Assembly: GCF_009938205.1 (NCBI RefSeq)
Contig: NZ_AP019654.1
Coordinates: 620,001-684,000 of the forward strand
From: Vibrio panuliri
GTDB lineage: Bacteria > Pseudomonadota > Gammaproteobacteria > Enterobacterales > Vibrionaceae
DNA length: 64,000 nt
Reading direction: 5' to 3'
Shown here: positions 35,351 through 43,226 of the stretch, piece by piece
Position numbering within the stretch: the stretch's first letter is position 1
Layout: the number at the start of each line of letters is the position of its first letter
The notes under the pieces: generated by a model
What the model saw: only the letters and a program-made list of their open reading frames with translations
Told to the model about the DNA's origin: nothing
Database searches by the model: none
Translations under genes and position numbers: made by a program

Positions 35351-36535
35351 GTGCTCAACATTACTGATAAGCGGGTTGAAGAAAAAATCCCTGCAATTTT
35401 ACGCCTTGGTTTTCGTCCTTTTTTCTTTCTGGGGGCAATCTATGCGTTGATTGCGATTCCTGTTTGGGTCGCAATGTTTCACTATGGTCAACCGCAAACC
35501 CTCAATGTCCCTGCGCTATGGTGGCATGTTCATGAGATGTTGTTTGGTTTTTCTATGGCGATTGTGGTTGGCTTTGTATTAACGGCAGTACAAAACTGGA
35601 CAGGAATAAATGGCACTAAAAGTTATCGATTATTAGCCATAGTGGTGCTTTGGTTGACACCTCGCTTGTTGCTCTGGACACCCGCACCACTTTGGCTAAT
35701 CTCAATTATTGATGCCTTGTTTCTCGCTGTTGTCGCTTATGAAGTGGCTTGGCGCGTGGTGAAAGCCAAAGGCTACCGAAATCTCTTTTTTGTGCCTTTG
35801 TTTTTGTTGGCGATTGTCGCTAACTTTGCCAGCTATGCTTGTGTGAAAGGTATGCCGCCATTTTCAGCCTCGGCAGTATGGCAAGCAATGCTATGGTGGT
35901 TCACTTTGTTGTTGTCGATTATGGGTGGACGCGTTATCCCATTCTTTACCGCGCGACGTTTCAACTTTGAAAAACCGCAACCGCTTCTATGGTTAGAGTG
36001 GGCCGCAAACCTACCGTTAGTCGCGCTATTTATCTTAAGCTTTTTTCCGCTGGCGATGGCTCAGTTGGGAGCAGGGATAATGCTATTTGCTGGTGTTGCT
36101 CAGTCTGTGCGTTTTGTACGTTGGCAGCCATGGAAAACGTTCAAAGAGCCGTTGGTTTGGTCCCTTCATGCGGCCTATCTATGTATTCCGCTGAGCTTGC
36201 TTGCGCGTGGTTTATGGCAAAATGCCTTCGCATCTCACAATATGATTCATCTATTTGCCATCGGTGCATTGAGCGGTTTGATTTTGGCGATGATTGCTCG
36301 AGTCACAATGGGGCATACTGGGCGTGCGATTTATCAAGGTCCTAAGATGGCTTTCGCATTTGCGAGTTTGATGTTAGCGGCGTTAGTTCGTAGCTTTGGG
36401 GTTGCCATGTTCCCTGCCGATATGTTGCTGATGATTGATATTAGCGGCGGGTTATGGGTGATCGCTTTTGCCCTATTTGTAGTGAAGTTTGGTTATATGT
36501 TGCTAACACCAAGGGTCGACGGACACCCTGGTTAA
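35351..36535 (+). CDS. nnrS: NnrS family membrane protein (nitric oxide stress)
   Basis: Haem- and copper-containing membrane protein that lowers nitrosative stress. The 394 residues have about twelve membrane helices and the family features: LRLGFRPFFFLGAIYAL near the start, LWWHVHEMLFGFSMAIVVGF, MGGRVIPFFTARRFN and MIARVTMGHTGRAIY, including several conserved His. The GTG at 35351 is chosen because it has GGAG 7 bp upstream and lies just after the sigma-54 start point; earlier start codons in the frame (from 35300) fall inside the promoter. Expected regulation is activation by NorR with nitric oxide. A terminator follows. Confidence 0.93.
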   Translation: MLNITDKRVEEKIPAILRLGFRPFFFLGAIYALIAIPVWVAMFHYGQPQTLNVPALWWHVHEMLFGFSMAIVVGFVLTAVQNWTGINGTKSYRLLAIVVLWLTPRLLLWTPAPLWLISIIDALFLAVVAYEVAWRVVKAKGYRNLFFVPLFLLAIVANFASYACVKGMPPFSASAVWQAMLWWFTLLLSIMGGRVIPFFTARRFNFEKPQPLLWLEWAANLPLVALFILSFFPLAMAQLGAGIMLFAGVAQSVRFVRWQPWKTFKEPLVWSLHAAYLCIPLSLLARGLWQNAFASHNMIHLFAIGALSGLILAMIARVTMGHTGRAIYQGPKMAFAFASLMLAALVRSFGVAMFPADMLLMIDISGGLWVIAFALFVVKFGYMLLTPRVDGHPG

Positions 36536-36548
36536 GTACCTGATAAGC

Positions 36549-36578
36549 AAAAGGCTTGGTGAACACCAAGCCTTTGTT
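36549..36578. terminator. Terminator between nnrS and the mltC-like gene
   Basis: AAAGGCTTGGTG / CACCAAGCCTTT followed by GTTTTA, between convergent genes; best for the plus strand. Confidence 0.85.
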
Positions 36579-36598
36579 TTATCCCGTGACAACCTTGT

Positions 36599-37708
36599 CT
36601 AAATATTGCCGAGATTGAAGTCTTTCTGGAAGTAGAGCACTTTTTGCAAGTATCGGCGCGCTTCCCCTTTCGGGTGTTTGGTGGTTAACGTGTCGTAAAC
36701 CTGCCTCGGGCTTGAGTTGTTCAGTTTCACCATGGCGCGTTTGCGATCGCTATCAAAGGCGGATAGCACTCTTCCCGTCCCGCCGTTGTAGGCAGATATC
36801 ATACTGAAATGCATCGAAGTTGGATTCTTTACTTCACGTAAATATCGGTTCTTCAAAATGTAAAAATAAGCGGCACCAGTATCAATATTATTAGCAGGAT
36901 CAAAGAGGTATTCTTTAGTTGGAATGCCGGGTTTATTTTTTACTAAGTTAAACACATCCGCGCCAGCGGTTTTTGGGATCACCTGCATTAAGCCATAAGC
37001 GCCAGCATGGCTTACCGCATATGGGTTAAAGCTACTTTCGGTCTTGATAATCGAGTAGATAAGATCTTCTGACAAACCGTAACGACGAGCGGCGTCACGA
37101 ATTAGCCCAGCGTATTGGTATTCCCGTTGCTCCAGATGGTCACTGACCATGGTAATTTCCACATAGAGTGCCTTGCCACGTTTAATGCTCTTACTGCGCA
37201 GTGAGTTTGCCATTAAATAGTCGGCATAACGGTTGGCACGCCACTCCCACTCTATGGGTTTGCCATCATGGTCCAATACTTGTCCAAGTAAGAAAGGTTT
37301 CCCACGTAAAACAGCTTCTTTATCACTAAACAATTCAGCATGGGCAGGATCGGCAGGCATAAGTAGCGTCTGCACGATGGCTTTCTGCAACTTTTGTTCT
37401 GGCTGATACTGAGAGATGGTTGATACATAGATTTTGCCCGCATCAAAGTCGATATGGGCGCGGGTGTTGTAGCCATCGAGGTACTTTACATAGCGGTGCT
37501 TACCAGCTTCAACAAACTCATCTTCACCCCAGCGATCTTTGGCTAACTTTGCCACATAGGCAAGAAGTTGGTTGATACTTTCTTGATTGGCGTTCGCTGG
37601 TGGTGTCACAACCGACGGTGGCGTAGAAGGGCAATAGCAAGTGTCTTGCTCAGGTGAAAGTGAACAACCACCCAGTAGCAGAAGCAATAAATAAGTCAGT
37701 TTTTTCAT
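36599..37708 (-). CDS. MltC-like membrane-bound lytic murein transglycosylase
   Basis: Cleaves peptidoglycan glycan strands to 1,6-anhydromuropeptides from the outer-membrane inner leaflet. Lipoprotein signal MKKLTYLLLLLLGGC, an MltC-type N-terminal domain (HRYVKYLDGYNTRAHIDFDAGKIYV) and a C-terminal SLT domain with the catalytic Glu in KTESSFNPYAVSHAGAYGLMQVIPKTAG, and AYNGGTGRVL. 369 residues, ten longer than E. coli MltC. It is not next to mutY and yggX, the usual mltC neighbours, so it may be a paralogue rather than MltC itself; for that reason no symbol is given. Confidence 0.9.
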   Translation of the reverse strand: MKKLTYLLLLLLGGCSLSPEQDTCYCPSTPPSVVTPPANANQESINQLLAYVAKLAKDRWGEDEFVEAGKHRYVKYLDGYNTRAHIDFDAGKIYVSTISQYQPEQKLQKAIVQTLLMPADPAHAELFSDKEAVLRGKPFLLGQVLDHDGKPIEWEWRANRYADYLMANSLRSKSIKRGKALYVEITMVSDHLEQREYQYAGLIRDAARRYGLSEDLIYSIIKTESSFNPYAVSHAGAYGLMQVIPKTAGADVFNLVKNKPGIPTKEYLFDPANNIDTGAAYFYILKNRYLREVKNPTSMHFSMISAYNGGTGRVLSAFDSDRKRAMVKLNNSSPRQVYDTLTTKHPKGEARRYLQKVLYFQKDFNLGNI

Positions 37709-37796
37709 TGTATTGATGAAGTCTTAGGCAAGGTTTAGCGGCTTGATAATAAGGAGCAGGAGGGAGGAGAGATAATCAATTGTTTTTATCGAGATA

Positions 37797-37829
37797 ATAA
37801 AAATCCCCGCCAGCAAGGGCGGGGATTTT
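37797..37829 (-). terminator. Terminator of dapD
   Basis: Minus-strand hairpin AAATCCCCGCC / GGCGGGGATTT, 7-base loop, followed by a T run (TTTTTATTAT); it begins 19 bp after the dapD stop. Confidence 0.9.
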
Positions 37830-37847
37830 AAGGGAACTAACACTCAA

Positions 37848-38879
37848 TTAGTTATTTTTGTGCAGCTCTGCGTTGAGCTCTACCGCGCTCTTGTTTGCCA
37901 AACATTCAATTTGACCAGTCACAGAGTTACGACGGAAGAGTAGATCAGATACGTTAGCAAGATCGCGAGCTTTCACGATTTCAACTTCGTTGCCAGATGC
38001 GTCAAGCATGCGTACTTTTGAACCCGCAGTGACATATAGACCCGACTCGATAGTACAACGGTCGCCCATAGGGAAACCAAGGCCAGCGTTCGCGCCAAGT
38101 AGTGAGTTCTCACCGATAGAAACCACAACTTTACCACCACCAGAAAGTGTACCCATGATAGAGGCACCGCCACCGATATCAGAACCGTTACCAACGACAA
38201 CACCCGCAGAGATACGGCCTTCAACCATGCTTACGCCAGTCGTACCCGCGTTGAAGTTGATGAAGCCTTCATGCATTACCGTTGTGCCTTCACCCACGTG
38301 TGCGCCAAGACGCACGCGAGAAGTGTCAGCGATACGCACACCTGTTGGTACTACGTAGTCCACCATTTTAGGGAACTTGTCGACGCAATCTACGCTTAGG
38401 GCGCGGCCAGCAAGACGCGCTTCGATTTGACGCTCAGCCAGCTCTGGCAGATCGATAGGGCCTTCGTTTGTCCATGCGATGTTGTGCAGTAGACCGAAGA
38501 TGCCGTCGAGTACCGTGCCGTGTGGCTTCACTAGGCGGTTAGAGATAAGTTGCAGTTTTAGGAAGCCTTCAGCAACGGATTGTGGCTGCTCGTCACTAGC
38601 AAGAATAACCAGTACCAGCGGTTGTGCTGATTCTGCCGCTTTTGCTGCGAAAGATGCGTTTGCTGCATCGCCGTTTGCTTGGAAAACTGTTGCTAGTTCT
38701 GCGCTTTGTGCAGCAGAGATCTCGATAGCTTGGTTGCCTTGTTCGTAACCTGCTACTGCTGCTAGTGCGTTAACAAGATCTTCGCTAGGGTTAAGCACTG
38801 GGTTTGGGAAAAACGCTTCGATGATTTTGCCGTCGCGGTTTTTAGTTGCTGTACCAAAGGCTAGAGAAAAGAAAGCCAT
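37848..38879 (-). CDS. dapD: 2,3,4,5-tetrahydropyridine-2,6-dicarboxylate N-succinyltransferase
   Basis: Succinyl-CoA-dependent step of lysine and meso-diaminopimelate synthesis. The long (343-residue) DapD form: an N-terminal domain of about 170 residues followed by a left-handed beta-helix with hexapeptide repeats (VRLGAHVGEGTTVMHEGFINFNAG, GVVVGNGSDIGGGASIMGTLSGGG) and active-site residues in that part. The ATG at 38879 (MAFFSLAFGTATKNRDG) has GGAG upstream; the frame extends to 38930 without a better start. It is monocistronic, with its own terminator. Confidence 0.96.
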   Translation of the reverse strand: MAFFSLAFGTATKNRDGKIIEAFFPNPVLNPSEDLVNALAAVAGYEQGNQAIEISAAQSAELATVFQANGDAANASFAAKAAESAQPLVLVILASDEQPQSVAEGFLKLQLISNRLVKPHGTVLDGIFGLLHNIAWTNEGPIDLPELAERQIEARLAGRALSVDCVDKFPKMVDYVVPTGVRIADTSRVRLGAHVGEGTTVMHEGFINFNAGTTGVSMVEGRISAGVVVGNGSDIGGGASIMGTLSGGGKVVVSIGENSLLGANAGLGFPMGDRCTIESGLYVTAGSKVRMLDASGNEVEIVKARDLANVSDLLFRRNSVTGQIECLANKSAVELNAELHKNN

Positions 38880-39127
38880 AGTTGATCTCCATGTGTTGAG
38901 TCTTTTTGCTTCTCGCCGCTTCACTGGCAAGAACTTGGAATTTGTTGACAGTCATCATAATGAGACTGGTGAGCAGTTTAAAGAGGGGAAATAGAGAAAG
39001 TCTGTAGATGGATACCTTTTGTCTTTCTGTCGATATGTTTGTCTGATGAGAAATGTGTCGCTAAAGCCCGATGTTGACAGGTTTTCGAGCGAAATAAGCA
39101 CAAAGAAAGCAAGGCTTATTGCCGCAA

Positions 39128-39159
39128 TAAAATAAGGGGAGGACCGAAGTCGCTCCCCC
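39128..39159 (-). terminator. Terminator of the NifU-like/GGGtGRT operon
   Basis: Minus strand: GGGGAGCGAC, TTCG loop, GTC-CTCCCC (one bulge) followed by TTATTTTATT, 29 bp after the stop at 39188. The 308-bp gap to dapD holds nothing else that I can identify. Confidence 0.8.
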
Positions 39160-39187
39160 TACACTGGGTTTGGTTATATACCGTGTC

Positions 39188-40171
39188 TCAAAGGCTTAGC
39201 TCGCCTACTGCGACAGCCAAAGCCACCGTTGCACCCACCATAGGATTGTTACCCATACCGATAAAGCCCATCATGGCAACGTGCGCTGGTACTGAAGAGC
39301 TACCTGCGAACTGAGCATCTGCGTGCATGCGACCCATGGTGTCCGTCATACCATACGAAGCAGGGCCAGCTGCGACATTATCTGGGTGAAGAGTTCGGCC
39401 TGTACCACCACCTGATGCGACAGAGAAATAAGGCATGCCTTCACGGTTACGTTCTGCTTTGTAGATACCTGCTACAGGGTGTTGGAAGCGAGTCGGGTTG
39501 GTTGAGTTACCTGTGATGCTCACGTCTACTTGTTCTTTATGCATGATAGCCACGCCTTCACGTACATCATCAGCACCGTAACAAAGGATCTCACCACGTG
39601 GGCCTTGGGAGAAACGGCGACGTTCTACTTCCACTAACTCACCAGTTTGGTAGTTGTATTGAGTGCGTACGTAAGTGAAACCATTAATGCGTGAGATGAG
39701 GTAAGCGGCGTCTTTACCCAAGCCATTCAAGATAACTTTCAATGGATTTTTGCGTGATTTATTGACGTTCAATGCGATTTTGATTGCGCCCTCTGCCGCG
39801 GCAAATGACTCGTGACCGGCAAGAAAAGCAAAGCAGCCACTTTCTTCATTTAACAGACGAGCCGCCAATGCACCGTGACCGATACCCACTTGGCGTTGCT
39901 CTGCCACGCTGCCCGCTTTCGTGCATGCTTGCAGACCTTCACCAATGATGTTGGCTGCAGCTTCCGCTGTTTTTGCACCGCGGAAAATCGCCAATGCTGT
40001 GCCCAGTGTATAAGCATCAGCTGCGCTCTCAAACGCGATAGGTTGAGTGTCCATCACCAATGCTTTTGGGTCGATACCACGATCCATACAGTATTGATAA
40101 GCCTCTTCCAGAGAAGAAAGTTGCATTTCGTCTAATGTGCGACGTACTGATTCAGTCATTGTTGTGTTCAT
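39188..40171 (-). CDS. GGGtGRT protein (uncharacterised family)
   Basis: A 327-residue soluble protein named for its conserved motif, here GGGTGRT at 254-260. The family has no known biochemical role. Other visible conserved features: AGHESFAAAEGAIKIALN, YGADDVREGVAIMHKEQVDVSITGNSTNPTRFQHPVAG, and the Gly-rich C-terminus (MMGFIGMGNNPMVGATVALAVAVGE). It contains four Cys (28, 83, 113, 197), none in a paired CxxC. The ATG has GAGGATAGAGATC before it. It is second in a two-gene unit with an Fe-S scaffold-like protein (22-bp gap) behind a fluoride riboswitch. The function is unknown; Fe-S related chemistry is an inference from the partner. Confidence 0.9.
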   Translation of the reverse strand: MNTTMTESVRRTLDEMQLSSLEEAYQYCMDRGIDPKALVMDTQPIAFESAADAYTLGTALAIFRGAKTAEAAANIIGEGLQACTKAGSVAEQRQVGIGHGALAARLLNEESGCFAFLAGHESFAAAEGAIKIALNVNKSRKNPLKVILNGLGKDAAYLISRINGFTYVRTQYNYQTGELVEVERRRFSQGPRGEILCYGADDVREGVAIMHKEQVDVSITGNSTNPTRFQHPVAGIYKAERNREGMPYFSVASGGGTGRTLHPDNVAAGPASYGMTDTMGRMHADAQFAGSSSVPAHVAMMGFIGMGNNPMVGATVALAVAVGELSL

Positions 40172-40193
40172 GATCTCTATCCTCTGGTGGCAA

Positions 40194-40886
40194 TTATTGT
40201 TGGCGTGGGTTGATGGTTGTTACGGCTTCGTCAAAACGACCGTAAGTCCCCGTTGCTTTGTCTGCGGCTTCTGCTGCAGGTACGCCTTCGTTGATGGCTT
40301 TCATCATCTTGCCGAGGTTGAGATATTGGTAACCAATCACTTCTTTGTTTTCATCTAGCGCGAGTTTAGTTACGTAGCCTTCAGCCAGTTCCATATAACG
40401 TACGCCTTTGGCTTTGGTTGCGTAGCTAGTACCTACTTGGCTACGCTGAGTTTGACCAAGATCTTCCAGTGCGGCACCAATTTCCAAGCCACCTTCAGAG
40501 AAAGCAGATTGTGTACGACCGTAAACAAATTGCAGGAAGATTTCGCGCATTGCGACGTTGATAGCATCACACACCAAGTCGGTATTCAGAGCTTCAAGAA
40601 TGGTTTTACCGGTGAGGATTTCTGCGGCCATGGCAGCTGATTGAGTCATGCCAGAACAGCCGATTGTTTCAATCAAAGCTTCTTCAATGATGCCGTTTTT
40701 AACGTTGAGGGTCAGTTTTGCCGCACCTTGTTGCGGAGCGCAAGCGCCAACGCCGTGGCTAAGACCAGAAATCGCGATAACGTCTTTTGGATTGATCATT
40801 GCGCCTTCAACAGGGATCGGTGCAGAGGCATGCAGATCGCCGCGTTGAATCGGGCACATTGATTGGATTTCGTGTGAATATTGCAT
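40194..40886 (-). CDS. NifU/IscU-like iron-sulfur scaffold family protein
   Basis: 230 residues. Residues about 45-125 resemble the NifU N-terminal/IscU fold: Cys49, Cys77 in IETIGCSGMTQSAAMAAEILTGKTILEAL (compare the GCGSAIASS region of IscU) and Cys106 could be the three cluster ligands; a fourth Cys11 is in the N-terminal extension. The C-terminal 80 residues are extra to IscU. It is not in an isc or nif locus: no IscS, IscA or HscB is near. First gene of the two-gene unit after the fluoride riboswitch. Whether it builds clusters or has another metal role is unknown. Confidence 0.85.
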   Translation of the reverse strand: MQYSHEIQSMCPIQRGDLHASAPIPVEGAMINPKDVIAISGLSHGVGACAPQQGAAKLTLNVKNGIIEEALIETIGCSGMTQSAAMAAEILTGKTILEALNTDLVCDAINVAMREIFLQFVYGRTQSAFSEGGLEIGAALEDLGQTQRSQVGTSYATKAKGVRYMELAEGYVTKLALDENKEVIGYQYLNLGKMMKAINEGVPAAEAADKATGTYGRFDEAVTTINPRQQ

Positions 40887-41026
40887 AATGTTTTCCCAGT
40901 GTATTTTTATTTTTTGAGAAAACAGGAGCGGGGTTGGAGAAGAGTTGAATTGCTCACTACAGAACTCTTGCTTTCACTATATAGGCGGCGAAAGCATTTC
41001 CAACAGGGCTGACCTGTTTTCGTTTC

Positions 41027-41090
41027 TGTAGGAGTCATCAGCTTTATAAGCGGTTCGAATCTTTTGATTCCGGTGGCACCCCATCACCTT
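41027..41090 (-). promoter_or_regulatory. Fluoride riboswitch (crcB-type aptamer)
   Basis: Read on the minus strand from 41090. P1 is GGTG paired with CACC, enclosing ATGGGGTGC. An extra small hairpin (GAATC-AAAA-GATTC) follows. Then AACC, a short stem GCT-TATAA-AGC, and the signature TGATGACTCCTACAG. GGGGT of the first loop can pair with ACTCC of the signature, the pseudoknot that defines the fluoride aptamer. The order and sequences match known members (GATGG..., AACCGC...GCTGATG...CCTAC). It lies about 140 bp upstream of the NifU-like start. Downstream hairpins exist (ACAGG-TCAG-CCTGT region; TGCTTTC ... GAAAGCA) but no clear terminator with a T run, so the switch may act on translation. 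Confidence 0.85.
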
Positions 41091-41096
41091 GTCGCT

Positions 41097-41126
41097 ATCA
41101 TAACGCCAGGAAAGTGTGATCATCAA
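41097..41126 (-). promoter_or_regulatory. Sigma-70 promoter of the riboswitch-NifU-GGGtGRT unit
   Basis: Minus strand: TTGATG (41121-41126), 18-bp spacer, TATGAT (41097-41102). The predicted start is 6-8 bases downstream, at the beginning of the aptamer. Confidence 0.65.
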
Positions 41127-41213
41127 CAAGGTTTTTAGACCAAGTAGCACTATAAAACCCCATTACTATACGTCTATGACTATAAAGCGATAGCGTTTGT
41201 TAAGGGCAAATAA

Positions 41214-41243
41214 AAAAGCCCAATGCGGTGCATTGGGCTTTTC
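41214..41243. terminator. Terminator after ahpC
   Basis: AAAAGCCCAATGC / GCATTGGGCTTTT, a 13-bp stem with 3-base loop. It ends the minus-strand ahpC transcript about 125 bp after the stop, just upstream of the promoter at 41097. T residues on both sides would let it act both ways. Confidence 0.8.
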
Positions 41244-41368
41244 ATTAGAGACTTTACTATTACTGATTGGCGCTGCGCTTTTCGCGCTTATGCTTTATTT
41301 GTGTCCAACCGATTACCCGTTGAGCGGGGGTAATAGTGAGCTAGTTTTCTAGCTCGGTACCTGACTAA

Positions 41369-41977
41369 TTATTTAGCTAGGTCAGATGAGTGCTCAGATA
41401 GGAATGCTGCGACACCTTTAGGTGATGCATCCATACCTGCTTTACCTTCTTCCCACTGCGCTGGGCAAACTTCACCGTGAGTTTGGTGGAAGTTAAGTGC
41501 GTCAACCATGCGTAGCATTTCATCAATGTTACGACCTAGTGGAAGGTCATTCACAACTTGGTGACGTACAAGACCGTCTTCGTCGATTAGGAATGAACCA
41601 CGGAATGCAACGCCTGCTTCTGGGTGCTCAACGTCGTAAGCTTTACAAATTTCGTGCTTAACGTCTGCAACTAGAGGGTATTTAACTTGACCGATACCGC
41701 CGTTTTCAACAGCAGTGTTACGCCATGCGTTGTGAGAGAACTGAGAATCGATAGAAACACCGATTACTTCTACACCTTTTGCTTTGAAATCTTCAAAACG
41801 GTTGTCGAATGCGATCAGCTCAGATGGGCAAACGAAAGTGAAGTCTAGTGGGTAGAAGAAAACAACTGCTTTCTTACCTTTAGTGAACTCTGCAAAGTTG
41901 AAGTTATCAACGATTTCGCCGTTACCTAGAACAGCTGCTGCAGTAAAGTCAGGGGCTTGACGACCAACTAGTACCAT
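41369..41977 (-). CDS. ahpC: 2-Cys peroxiredoxin (AhpC/Prx2 type)
   Basis: Reduces hydrogen peroxide and organic peroxides. The 202 residues carry the peroxidatic Cys50 in FYPLDFTFVCPSE and the resolving Cys171 in HGEVCPAQW. No AhpF gene is adjacent, so the reductant comes from elsewhere. It is divergent from an OxyR paralogue; in V. cholerae and V. vulnificus the corresponding pair is ahpC/prx2-oxyR2. Start ATG 41977 follows a TAGGAGC site. Highly biased codons suggest strong expression. Confidence 0.93.
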   Translation of the reverse strand: MVLVGRQAPDFTAAAVLGNGEIVDNFNFAEFTKGKKAVVFFYPLDFTFVCPSELIAFDNRFEDFKAKGVEVIGVSIDSQFSHNAWRNTAVENGGIGQVKYPLVADVKHEICKAYDVEHPEAGVAFRGSFLIDEDGLVRHQVVNDLPLGRNIDEMLRMVDALNFHQTHGEVCPAQWEEGKAGMDASPKGVAAFLSEHSSDLAK

Positions 41978-42176
41978 TTTTTTGCTCCTAAATATTTGGT
42001 AAGTTCCAAACCTGTTAACTCTGTTTCGGTTTGGTCCGTGTTTGTACGGGACAAACTATAGTACAGATTGTAGTATTGAAAAAAGCGAATTAAATAGATT
42101 AAGTTAATCGAAAAAAGCGATAAAATTGCAATCTGCTGTTTCGATCACTGCCCAAGTAATAGATAACGATAAAACT
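41978..42176. promoter_or_regulatory. Divergent ahpC-oxyR control region
   Basis: 199 bp between divergent starts. It contains several ATAG/CTAT-type quarter sites, for example CTATAGTACAGATTGTAGT around 42056 and ATAGATTAAGTTAAT at 42094, compatible with but not a clear match to an OxyR operator. I could not fix a promoter for either gene with confidence. Confidence 0.4.
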
Positions 42177-43082
42177 ATGAATAAATGGCCTAGTCTCAAA
42201 CAATTACACTATTTGGTAACCCTGCATGAAACCCGTCACTTTAGTGATGCGGCAGAAAAATGCTTTGTTAGCCAATCGACGCTAAGTAAGGGGATTCAAA
42301 ACCTCGAAGAGCTGATTGGTTGTCCTTTATATGAAAAGAAAGATAAGAAAAGCCCGTTGGTGTTCACTCATGCCGGAGAGTTAGTTGTGCAACAGGGGCG
42401 TGATCTGCTTGCGAAAGGGCAAGATTTGGTTGAGCTTGGACGTTTGTGCCAAGGTGGAGATATGGAAGGGCAATTAAAAGTCGGTTGTATTCCAACTATC
42501 GCCCCCTTTCTACTTTGCGATTTAGTGCAAGAGGTCAACCAACGTTTTCCTAACCTCAATATGCTGCTTCGCGAAGATACGACGACCAACCTCCTAGCGG
42601 CATTGCGCAATGGTGAGTTAGACGTATTGATATTGGCTCTGCCAGTGGAAATCGATGGCATGGAAAGCAAAATCGTCGGCAGCGATCCATTTCGGATGAT
42701 CATTAGCCGAAATCAGGCTGAGGCGATTAAAGTTCCTATCCATTATGATGACTTGCCTGATGAGTTTGTCTTTTTACTCGAGAGAGAGCACTGCCTAACC
42801 GAGCATGCGGTGTCAGCGTGTCAGTTAACCGAAAAAGAGAAGATTAACCCATTCTCTGCCACCAGTTTACATACACTGGTTCAAATGGTGGCTAATGGTT
42901 TAGGTACGACTTTTATTCCACAAATGGCGATTGATCACGGCCTAATCGACAATCAGAACTTAGTGGTTGTTGATCCGCCAGGTCAGCAAGCCCATCGCCA
43001 TATCGGGTTAGTGTGGCGTCCAAGTTCCTCCCGCGTGAAAACGTTTAATCAGTTAGCAGACGTGGTGTCGGAACTACTATAA
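42177..43082 (+). CDS. oxyR: OxyR-type peroxide-sensing LysR regulator (OxyR2 variant)
   Basis: 301 residues from ATG 42177 (MNKWPSLKQLHYLVTLHETRHFSDAA); the frame is open from 42126. Helix-turn-helix at about 18-40; the redox pair is Cys206 and Cys215 (REHCLTEHAVSAC), nine residues apart as in E. coli OxyR (199/208). Glu204, two residues before the sensing Cys, is the residue reported to make V. vulnificus OxyR2 hypersensitive to peroxide, where OxyR1 has Gly. Together with the divergent peroxiredoxin this identifies the OxyR2 paralogue. A terminator follows at 43198. Confidence 0.9.
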   Translation: MNKWPSLKQLHYLVTLHETRHFSDAAEKCFVSQSTLSKGIQNLEELIGCPLYEKKDKKSPLVFTHAGELVVQQGRDLLAKGQDLVELGRLCQGGDMEGQLKVGCIPTIAPFLLCDLVQEVNQRFPNLNMLLREDTTTNLLAALRNGELDVLILALPVEIDGMESKIVGSDPFRMIISRNQAEAIKVPIHYDDLPDEFVFLLEREHCLTEHAVSACQLTEKEKINPFSATSLHTLVQMVANGLGTTFIPQMAIDHGLIDNQNLVVVDPPGQQAHRHIGLVWRPSSSRVKTFNQLADVVSELL

Positions 43083-43197
43083 GCGGGATCACCATAGCCT
43101 CAATCTCTCAGGCGCATCGCTTGGCGATATTTTTAAACAGGCTTCAATCCGCGGTTTAGCTATTAGTATTAGCCGATGATTCGACATATCTTAATTA

Positions 43198-43226
43198 AAG
43201 TGCACTGTAACTAGTGCACTTTTTAG
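43198..43226 (+). terminator. Terminator of oxyR
   Basis: AAAGTGCACT / AGTGCACTTT with 6-base loop and a following T run, about 115 bp after the stop. Confidence 0.85.

Noticed and set aside
39061..39127. Possible lysine riboswitch upstream of dapD
   Set aside because: None of the L-box conserved blocks is present on the dapD strand between 38880 and 39127.
42368..42703. 111-codon frame antisense to oxyR
   Set aside because: Shadow of the real gene; no start signal and low-complexity composition.
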